This document shows positions 1 to 4,756 of a DNA stretch of 5,809 nt, piece by piece (position 1 is the stretch's first letter; every line of letters begins with the position of its first letter). The position numbers and the translations under genes were made by a program. Below the pieces are notes generated by a model. That model was not told where the DNA came from. It ran no database searches and worked only from the letters and a program-made list of their open reading frames with translations. The stretch is from Actinomycetota bacterium (GTDB taxonomy: Bacteria; Actinomycetota; Actinomycetes; Streptosporangiales; Streptosporangiaceae): NCBI GenBank assembly GCA_003161205.1, contig PMOU01000466.1, forward strand, positions 8,723 to 14,531. The letters run 5' to 3'.

Positions 1-630
1 GGCCCGTCCGGCGCGGGCAAGACCACGATCACCGCCCTGGCCGCGCGGCTGTACGACCCGAACGACGGGACCGTGCGCATCGGCGGGTATGACATCAGGG
101 ATGTCACGCTGGACTCGCTGCACGACGTGGTGGGCGTGGTCACCCAGGACGCCCACCTGTTCCACGACACGATCCGGGCCAACCTCACCTACGCCCGGCC
201 TTCGGCCACCGAACTCGAGCTCATCGGTGCGTGCGAGGCCGCCCAGATCTGGGATCTGATCGCCAGCCTGCCCGATGGCCTGGACACCGTGGTCGGCGAC
301 CGGGGCTACCGGCTGTCCGGCGGGGAGAAGCAGCGCGTCGCGGTGGCCCGGCTGCTGCTCAAGGCGCCGACGGTGGTAGTGCTCGACGAGGCGACCGCGC
401 ACCTGGACTCTGAATCGGAGGCCGCCGTGCAGCGCGCGCTGAAGACGGCCCTGGCGGGCCGCACCTCGCTGGTGATCGCGCACCGGCTCTCCACCATCAG
501 GGAGGCCGACCAGATCCTGGTCGTCGAGGCCGGCCGGATCGTCCAGCGGGGGACGCACGAGGAGCTGCTGGCGGCCGGCGGCCTGTACGCCGACCTCTAC
601 CACACCCAGTTTGCCAGCCAGGTGGCCTAG
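1..630 (+). CDS. ABC exporter, C-terminal nucleotide-binding domain (5' partial)
   Basis: ATP-hydrolysing domain of an exporter-type (MsbA/LanT-like) ABC transporter, which would drive efflux at the cytoplasmic face of the membrane. The frame is open from base 1, so the start and any transmembrane domain lie outside the window; an ATG- or GTG-initiated call inside the window (e.g. GTG at 73) would be an artefact. In the 209 visible residues I see the Walker A motif GPSGAGKTT (1-9), the Q-loop in VTQDAHLF (Q49), the ABC signature LSGGEKQR (105-112, Glu instead of the usual Gln), Walker B VVVLDEAT with catalytic Glu130, a D-loop AHLD (133-136, usually SALD), and the H-loop His161 in IAHRLST. 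All catalytic elements are intact, so this half looks functional. The substrate cannot be inferred. It ends 6 bp before the stop of a decayed ABC gene on the opposite strand; exporters of this type are often heterodimers, so that relic may be a former partner. Confidence 0.95.
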   Translation, partial: GPSGAGKTTITALAARLYDPNDGTVRIGGYDIRDVTLDSLHDVVGVVTQDAHLFHDTIRANLTYARPSATELELIGACEAAQIWDLIASLPDGLDTVVGDRGYRLSGGEKQRVAVARLLLKAPTVVVLDEATAHLDSESEAAVQRALKTALAGRTSLVIAHRLSTIREADQILVVEAGRIVQRGTHEELLAAGGLYADLYHTQFASQVA

Positions 631-636
631 GGCTCC

Positions 637-809
637 TCAGGGCTGGTAGCCGGCCGCCTGCAGGGCGAATAGCTCGGCCTAGAGGCCGCCCCGGCCGGCC
701 AGCGCCCGGTGATCGCCGGACTCGACGACCCGTCCGCCGTCAGCACGATGATCTGGTCGGCCATGTGGACGGTGCCGAACCGGTGCGAGACGAGCACGGT
801 GCGCCCCTG
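637..809 (-). pseudogene. Decayed C-terminal end of an ABC exporter ATPase
   Basis: Reading the - strand from 809 gives GRTVLVSHRFGTVHMADQII, a textbook ABC H-loop region (switch His in VSHRF). At about 741 the frame must shift by one base, best explained by a single-base deletion, to continue as GGRVVESGDHRALAGRGGL. A TAG at 679-681 then stands where family members usually have Tyr (GGLYAELF), and the sequence continues AELFALQAAGYQP to a TGA at 637-639. Such a tail is typical of exporter ATPases and aligns well with the end of the intact + strand ABC protein, although it is clearly a different subfamily. Upstream of 809 the homology stops abruptly: no signature motif or Walker B is visible, so only about 57 codons survive. 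I infer a truncated relic of a second transporter subunit. A sequencing error could explain one lesion but not the frameshift, the stop and the truncation together. Confidence 0.82.
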
Positions 810-1006
810 ACCCGGCCACTCACCAGGATCAGTTCAACGCGGACCTCCTCGCTTTCCCGCACGGCTAGCGGGGCGCGCGTTCCTGGTAGTCCGGGTGAGA
901 AGATGTAGACCGGCGGCGCCGCTGCTGATTGTGTCCAAGCACCCATTACGTCCCGGCGGTTCACCGCGCGTCGTTGGCCGAGCCGTCGCAACGCCAGGAG
1001 ACTCCC
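810..1006. other. Non-coding stretch with no convincing gene
   Basis: These roughly 200 bases, between the ABC relic and the start of the small + strand gene, contain only short frames without family resemblance. A + strand reading from 827 (DQFNADLLAFPHG, then stop) vaguely recalls the start of a deazaflavin-type nitroreductase but breaks at once, so it may be a further gene fragment or chance. The perfect 10-bp palindrome GCGGCGCCGC at 913-922 is unremarkable at this GC content. I found no convincing -35/-10 pair, although the promoter of the downstream three-gene unit should lie here. Confidence 0.5.
996..1000 (+). promoter_or_regulatory. Ribosome binding site AGGAG fixing the start at 1007
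   Basis: AGGAG lies 6 nt before the ATG at 1007. The frame is open upstream to 929, but the upstream residues do not look like family sequence and no comparable site precedes 929, so this site decides the start. Confidence 0.75.
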
Positions 1007-1252
1007 ATGACTGACCACCCCGGCTCATCCGCCCAGCTGAGCTTCGAGCGCGATGTCCGTCCCCTGTTCCGCGAGAAAGACCGCGACTCGATGCGGAAAG
1101 CCTTCGACCTGTGGTCGCGCAGCGACGTCCAGGCGCACCAGGACGCCATCCTGGAAAAGCTCCGCGACGGCACTATGCCCTGCGACGGCCGCTGGCCTGC
1201 GGAGCAGGTGGCTACCGTGGAACGCTGGATCGCCGACGGTTCGCTGGCCTGA
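1007..1252 (+). CDS. Small cytochrome-c-like protein lacking a haem motif
   Basis: An 81-residue soluble protein with no signal peptide or membrane segment. Its core reads LSFERDVRPLF (11-21), FDLW (33-36), a His/Asp-rich helix DVQAHQDAIL (40-49), GTMPCDGRWP (55-64) and a closing helix ERWIADG (72-78). I recognise this pattern (F-x-RD-x-x-PLF near the start, MPCDG-x-W-P then RW-x-x-x-G) from short bacterial hypothetical proteins that resemble the tail of cytochrome-c-like domains. There is no CxxCH; the only cysteine is Cys59 of the MPCDG motif, so covalent haem binding is not expected. The function is unknown. It stands first in an apparent unit with the formamidase-family gene 35 bp downstream, which suggests a shared role or co-expression. 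The family resemblance is from memory; the coding call rests on the good ribosome binding site, the motif structure and the codon pattern. Confidence 0.85.
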   Translation: MTDHPGSSAQLSFERDVRPLFREKDRDSMRKAFDLWSRSDVQAHQDAILEKLRDGTMPCDGRWPAEQVATVERWIADGSLA

Positions 1253-1274
1253 GCCCGCATCCGGACATCGAGTT

Positions 1275-1280
1275 GGAGAG
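1275..1280 (+). promoter_or_regulatory. Ribosome binding site GGAGAG before a GTG start
   Basis: GGAGAG sits 7 nt before the GTG at 1288. It supports GTG initiation over the longer open frame, which reaches back to 1111 and would overlap most of the small upstream gene. Confidence 0.7.
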
Positions 1281-1287
1281 AACTCCG

Positions 1288-2283
1288 GTGGCAGCGAGCA
1301 CGCACACGGTCCCATCGACGCCGCAGACGGTGCGGTCGGGTTACCTGGACCCGGCCGCCCCTGCGGCCGCGTCCATCGCGTCCGGTGACACGGTCAGCTA
1401 TCCCAGCACGTGGACGCACTGGGGCAACGAGGCTGTGTTCGGCATGAGCTTCGCCGACCGCGAGCCGCTCCGGCACCGCTACCCCAAGGGCCCGTACTCG
1501 ATGCTCGGTCCGGTAGTGGTGGATGGGGCGGAAATTGGCGACGTAATTGAGGTCAGCATCACCCGGCTGCGCACGATCGGCTGGGGCTGGAACTCGTTCC
1601 CGCTCGGCGTGGGCGCACTGCCGCACGACTTCGCCGAGCCGTACGTGCACTACTTCACGTTCGACGACGCCCGGACCACCGCCGAATACGTGCACGGCAT
1701 CACGCTGCCGATGGCCCCGTTCCTCGGGGTCGTGGCGGCGGAACCGGCGGGTGCCGAAGAGGTCAGCGCGATCGTGTCCGGCAGCTATGGCGGCAACTTG
1801 GTACTGCGAGACCTCGGCGTCGGCAGCCACTTGTTCCTGCCAGTGGCCAAGCCCGGCGGACGGGTCTGGATCGGTGACGTGCACGCCCTGCAAGGAGACG
1901 GGGTGGTCGACCAGACCGCCATCGAGACCGCGGCCGAGGACCTGGATATCCGCTATGACCTGCATAAGCAGGTCGCGCTGCGCGGGCCGCTCGGCGAAAC
2001 CGCCACGTCCTGGATCGTGATCGGCTTCGCCGCCAGCCTGGATGACGCGCTGGTGGCCTGCCTGCGTGAGGTGATCCACTGGATGTCCGCCGCGGCGGGG
2101 ATCACCGAGCCGGAGGCGTACGCGCTGGCCAGCATGGCCGTCAGCTTCCGGGTGACGCAATATGCCAACCAGACTGGCTCGGCCTACACGTCCATCCCGC
2201 CCAAGGCGGCGCACGCGGTCATTCCCAAGAGCATCTTTCCGGCGGACCTGCGCGGCCGGGTGGAACGGTGGCTGCGGCCATGA
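1288..2283 (+). CDS. Acetamidase/formamidase family protein
   Basis: A 331-residue cytoplasmic protein of the FmdA/AmdA family, whose characterised members hydrolyse formamide or acetamide to the acid and ammonia. Family landmarks appear in order: THWGNEAVF (43-51), GPVVVDGAEIGDVIEVSI (74-91), the aromatic WGWNSFPLG segment (99-107), PMAPFLGVVAAEP (141-153), SGSYGGN (164-170), LFLPV then GDVHALQGDG (182-186, 197-205), AIE (211-213), and the C-terminal SLDDAL with PEAYALAS and V-TQYANQ (250-295). Two positions differ from the usual family pattern as I know it: GGN is followed by LV rather than an acidic residue (GGN-x-D), and QGDG is followed by Val rather than the usual Glu. This suggests an altered substrate, so formamidase activity should not be assumed. 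The GTG start is chosen for its GGAGAG site. It lies 35 bp after the small gene and 10 bp before the NTF2-like gene, so all three are probably co-transcribed. Confidence 0.9.
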   Translation: MAASTHTVPSTPQTVRSGYLDPAAPAAASIASGDTVSYPSTWTHWGNEAVFGMSFADREPLRHRYPKGPYSMLGPVVVDGAEIGDVIEVSITRLRTIGWGWNSFPLGVGALPHDFAEPYVHYFTFDDARTTAEYVHGITLPMAPFLGVVAAEPAGAEEVSAIVSGSYGGNLVLRDLGVGSHLFLPVAKPGGRVWIGDVHALQGDGVVDQTAIETAAEDLDIRYDLHKQVALRGPLGETATSWIVIGFAASLDDALVACLREVIHWMSAAAGITEPEAYALASMAVSFRVTQYANQTGSAYTSIPPKAAHAVIPKSIFPADLRGRVERWLRP

Positions 2284-2293
2284 GGCTCCGGCC

Positions 2294-2698
2294 ATGAGCC
2301 TGGCCGCCACTGACCGGCTTGCCATCCTCGATGTCGTGACCCGCGCGGACGAGGCCGCCAGCCGCCGGGACGCCGACGCTTACGTGGCGTTGTTCACGCC
2401 GGACGCCGTGCTGGACGGCACGCAGGGTCGGCACGCCGGCCAGACGGCGCTGCGCGCGTCGGTCGGGCCGATCTGGGCCGGCGAGGGTCCGGCCACGCTG
2501 CATCTCACGCTCAACCCGGTCATCGAGAACGACGACGCGGACGACACTGGCACGGAGGCGGTGGTCCGGTCGGTGATGCTGATCATCGACTTGGTTCCGC
2601 CGATCACCATCCGCGCCGCGGTGGCCGTTACCCAGACGCTGCGGCGCGACGCTGGACAGTGGCGGATCGCCCGGCGGACCGTCGCCGACCAGGCATGA
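2294..2698 (+). CDS. SnoaL/NTF2-like (cone fold) protein
   Basis: A 134-residue protein with the layout of the NTF2-like superfamily: an N-terminal helix carrying RADEAASRRDADAYVALF (17-34), the acidic turn TPDAVLDG (35-42), then G-x-x-AL (49-53) and three to four beta strands including TLHLTLNPVIE (68-78), AVVRSVMLIIDL (89-100) and IRAAVAVTQTLRRD (106-119), ending in GQWRIARRTV (121-130). The fold serves as a small enzyme (isomerase, cyclase, dehydratase) or as a ligand or partner-binding domain; the sequence does not say which. No signal peptide is visible. The ATG lies 10 bp after the formamidase-family stop, and the best Shine-Dalgarno match (GAGG, 2282-2285) overlaps that stop codon, implying translational coupling. 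A frame open upstream to 2162 overlaps the previous gene and is out of character, so it was rejected as the start. The gene faces the oxidoreductase gene tail to tail. Confidence 0.82.
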   Translation: MSLAATDRLAILDVVTRADEAASRRDADAYVALFTPDAVLDGTQGRHAGQTALRASVGPIWAGEGPATLHLTLNPVIENDDADDTGTEAVVRSVMLIIDLVPPITIRAAVAVTQTLRRDAGQWRIARRTVADQA

Positions 2699-2699
2699 G

Positions 2700-2719
2700 C
2701 TGACCAGCTAGCCGGTCAG
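2700..2719. terminator. Possible bidirectional hairpin between convergent genes
   Basis: CTGACC (2700-2705) pairs perfectly with GGTCAG (2714-2719) around an 8-nt loop. It lies exactly between the + strand NTF2-like stop and the - strand oxidoreductase stop, and overlaps the latter. There is no T tract on either side, so it is at best a factor-assisted or weak terminator; the placement is the main argument. Confidence 0.3.
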
Positions 2720-3675
2720 GCGGCGCCCTGCCGATCCGGCAGGCGGATGACGGCCTTGCCGCGCAGACCGCCGTCGCGGAGCTTGTCGAGGATCTGGCCC
2801 GCGCCGTCCAGGTCCGCCGTGGCGCGGACGCGGGCAGTGATGGTGCCCGCCGCGAGCAGTTGAGCGACCTCGGTCAGCCCTTGCGGCGACAACAGGGGAT
2901 TCGCGCTGGATGCGCTGTTGTACGCGGTGATCTGCCGGTCGGCGAACCACCCTTCGTCGGCTGCGAAGACCGTGGAGACCAGGCGGCCGCCGGGCTTGAT
3001 GAATTCCGCGTCGCCGCGGATGGCGTCCGGGCCGCTGACCAGGTCCAGGACCGCGTCGACGCCGTCGGGGTGAGTCGCACGCAGCGCACTGGACACGTCT
3101 ACGGTCTGGGTGTCGTAGACCTCCTCGGCGCCGAGGCGGCGAGCCTCGCCGGCGTCACCGCGGACGGTCGCGATGATGTGCGCGCCGCGAGACAGCGCTA
3201 TCTGCACCGCGTAGCCGCCGACCCCGCCGGTCGCGCCCATCACCACCAGGCGCTGGCCCGCGGTGACGCTCAGCAGCTCCACCGTCCTGAGCGCCGTGAC
3301 CGCCGCGGTAGGCAGGGCAGCTGCGTCCTCGTCGCTTACGCCGTCTGGGATGCGGGCCACCGGCTCGGACTTCAGGCCCGGCGTGACCGCCGTGTATTCG
3401 GCGTACGCGCCGTGCGTGCGCGCCATGCCGAAGATGCGGTCTCCGGTGTGTAGGTCGGTTACTCCCGCCGGAACTCGTTGGACGACACCCGCGAAGTCGA
3501 TGCCCAGCACATAGGGATATGCCGAGTTGGCGGTCAGCCTCGCAAGGTTGTTGTTGTCGAGCGGATTTACCCCCGCATACTGCACGCGGATCAGCAATGC
3601 GCCGTCCGCCGCGGGAATGGGCAGGTCGTGGATCGCCGGAGCCGCGCCGAAGCTCTTGACGGCGAATGCGCGCAT
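2716..3675 (-). CDS. Zinc-independent NADPH:quinone reductase-type oxidoreductase (MDR superfamily)
   Basis: A 319-residue soluble enzyme of the medium-chain dehydrogenase/reductase superfamily, quinone oxidoreductase branch, which reduces quinones or activated double bonds with NADPH. The N-terminal GroES-like part contains GVNPLD (35-40), GIDFAGVV (58-65), GDRIFGM (78-84) and GAYAEY (89-94). The Rossmann part begins at about 140 with the nucleotide loop VMGATGGVGGYAVQIA (145-160), followed by ATVRGD (169-174) and RRLGAEEVYDT (179-189). Arg172 just after the second strand suggests preference for NADPH over NADH (inference). The C-terminal part has DLVSG (211-215) and KPGGRLVS (227-234). There is no cysteine at all, hence no structural or catalytic zinc site. 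The ATG at 3675 follows AGGA with a 7-nt spacer; the open frame runs further upstream, but it enters the neighbouring sulfotransferase. It is the last of three - strand genes, with 113 bp separating it from the sulfotransferase, so it may have its own promoter. The native substrate is unknown. Confidence 0.93.
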   Translation of the reverse strand: MRAFAVKSFGAAPAIHDLPIPAADGALLIRVQYAGVNPLDNNNLARLTANSAYPYVLGIDFAGVVQRVPAGVTDLHTGDRIFGMARTHGAYAEYTAVTPGLKSEPVARIPDGVSDEDAAALPTAAVTALRTVELLSVTAGQRLVVMGATGGVGGYAVQIALSRGAHIIATVRGDAGEARRLGAEEVYDTQTVDVSSALRATHPDGVDAVLDLVSGPDAIRGDAEFIKPGGRLVSTVFAADEGWFADRQITAYNSASSANPLLSPQGLTEVAQLLAAGTITARVRATADLDGAGQILDKLRDGGLRGKAVIRLPDRQGAA

Positions 3676-3682
3676 ACCTTTA

Positions 3683-3686
3683 TCCT
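3683..3686 (-). promoter_or_regulatory. Ribosome binding site AGGA fixing the oxidoreductase start
   Basis: On the - strand AGGA precedes the ATG at 3675 by 7 nt. It rejects the longer upstream open frame (to 4377), which would cross into the sulfotransferase gene in another frame. Confidence 0.6.
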
Positions 3687-3764
3687 GACACCGGTCTTCC
3701 TGGACCTTTACGTGGGTGCCCCAGCGCTGTGGTCTGCACAGTGCGCGACCGCCGATTCGAGCAC

Positions 3765-3782
3765 GCCAGGTACATCCCTGGC
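3765..3782 (-). terminator. Possible hairpin just after the sulfotransferase gene
   Basis: GCCAGG (3765-3770) pairs with CCTGGC (3777-3782) around a 6-nt loop, beginning 6 nt after the sulfotransferase stop codon in the direction of transcription. No T tract follows. It could be a weak terminator or attenuator separating the sulfotransferase from the oxidoreductase, or a protein-binding palindrome. Confidence 0.3.
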
Positions 3783-3788
3783 TAAGAG

Positions 3789-4706
3789 CTAGGGGAGGGC
3801 GTAGCCGAGGCGGCGGAGTTCGTCGCCGGCGATCTTCTCTACCTGCGCGAGGTCCTCGGGGCTCAGGGAGCCCTCGTACGCGGAGGAGCGGCGAGAGCGC
3901 CCGCGCCCCCGGGCCGCGCGGGCCGCGCTGCGGATCTCGGCCGCGTGCACGGTCGTACCCGCGAAGCGGGACAGCTCGGCCAGGGCTTCGTCCGGCTTGC
4001 CCATCAGGTGCTCGTAGCGGATCGTCTTGAGCTGGCCGGCGGGCAGGCTGTGGTGCAGTTGCGCGGCCAGCCGGACGGACCAGCGCCAGCGCAGCGTGCA
4101 CCGGGCGGCCGGGGACAGCCGCGCCCAGCCGTCCCGCTCTTCGGTGGTTTCGATGCCGAAGAACGGGTTGGGAAACTCCACGTCCACGTTCACGAAGCTC
4201 GGCCGGAACCAGGCCATCACCACGGGGTCGGCCAGCATGCTGGTCACCACGTCCCGGCCGTCCCTGACGACCTGGACGATCCGGGCGTCGGGGAACGCGT
4301 AGGTGAGCGCCTCCGCGCAGTAGATAAGGTCCGGGCTCGCGTCCCCGTACGTTTCCAGTCCCTTGAGCTCCACGCACGGCCCGACGGTATCGCCGAGCCC
4401 GGCCGCGGCCCGGCAGTCACGCGAGCAGTCAAGGCAGCTGTGCGCGCTGACCTGCCAGCCCTGCGCGAACGCATCCCGGATCACGGTGGCGGCGGCCTGC
4501 GTCCGGCCCTGGTACATGGATGGCCGCCGGGCGAACGCGTACACCACGCGCAGCACGCTGGGCTGGCCCATCGTGACGTGGAAACCCGCGCTAGCCTTCA
4601 GGGCGCGGCCGATCAGGTCCGCTCCCGAGTGCGGCGCGCCGATGATGAAGACCGGCTGGTGCACGCTGCGGGAGTTGACGATGAGGATGTGACTGGCTGA
4701 GGGCAT
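3789..4706 (-). CDS. Sulfotransferase family protein with a cysteine cluster
   Basis: A 305-residue protein of the PAPS-dependent sulfotransferase family, which would move a sulfuryl group from PAPS to a hydroxyl or amine of an unknown acceptor. VFIIGAPHSGADLIGRAL (19-36) is the 5'-phosphosulfate loop; the usual basic residue of the R/K-S-G-T loop is replaced by His26 and the T-T/S by Ala-Asp. IVQVVRDGRDVVTSML (143-158) is the 3'-phosphate motif, with the expected Arg148 and Ser156. TIRYEHLMGKP (228-238) and the C-terminal LSPEDLAQVEKIAGDELRRLGY (281-302) are also typical. Unusual is CLDCSRDC (91-98) plus Cys111, a possible metal or disulfide site. A basic linker, about 265-273, is rich in Arg. 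No signal peptide is evident. The ATG at 4706 has only a weak upstream match (CAGG), so the start is less certain; a GTG at codon 15 is an alternative but would sit very close to the first strand. It follows the GH15 gene by 50 bp and is probably co-transcribed with it. Confidence 0.87.
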   Translation of the reverse strand: MPSASHILIVNSRSVHQPVFIIGAPHSGADLIGRALKASAGFHVTMGQPSVLRVVYAFARRPSMYQGRTQAAATVIRDAFAQGWQVSAHSCLDCSRDCRAAAGLGDTVGPCVELKGLETYGDASPDLIYCAEALTYAFPDARIVQVVRDGRDVVTSMLADPVVMAWFRPSFVNVDVEFPNPFFGIETTEERDGWARLSPAARCTLRWRWSVRLAAQLHHSLPAGQLKTIRYEHLMGKPDEALAELSRFAGTTVHAAEIRSAARAARGRGRSRRSSAYEGSLSPEDLAQVEKIAGDELRRLGYALP

Positions 4707-4750
4707 AATCGCCTGACGGTCTGGATTAACTAACGCCTGCTGGTGTCTGG
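4706..4750. repeat. Imperfect direct repeat upstream of the sulfotransferase
   Basis: On the + strand TAATCGCCTGACGGTCTGG (4706-4724) recurs as TAACGCCTGCTGGTGTCTGG (4731-4750); with small gaps about 16 of 20 positions agree (TAA, CGCCTG, GG, TCTGG). The pair fills almost the entire 50-bp gap between the GH15 stop and the sulfotransferase ATG, with an AT-rich ATTAAC between them. It could be a tandem operator or a local duplication; no function is shown. Confidence 0.4.
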
Positions 4751-4756
4751 TCTTTC

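Noticed and set aside
613..646. Imperfect hairpin at the end of the intact ABC gene (CCAGCC...GGCTGG)
   Set aside because: The stem starts within the coding sequence, the loop is 21 nt, and no T tract follows, so it is not convincing as a terminator.
900..1000. Promoter for the three-gene + strand unit
   Set aside because: I searched for TTGAC-/TAnnnT-like pairs at 16-19 bp. The nearest candidates (TTGTGT at 929, TAGACC at 906) have wrong spacing or poor matches.
961..2325. 454-codon open frame on the - strand
   Set aside because: It lies antisense to the small protein and formamidase-family genes, is Arg/Gly/His-rich with no recognisable motif, and follows from high GC content at third positions.
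3676..4377. Upstream extension of the oxidoreductase frame
   Set aside because: It would overlap the sulfotransferase in another frame, and its translation is Arg/Gly/Pro-rich. The family N-terminus (MRAFAV) starts at 3675 with a good ribosome binding site.
3945..4700. 251-codon open frame on the + strand
   Set aside because: It is antisense to the sulfotransferase, which has both PAPS motifs; the + strand translation shows no domain.
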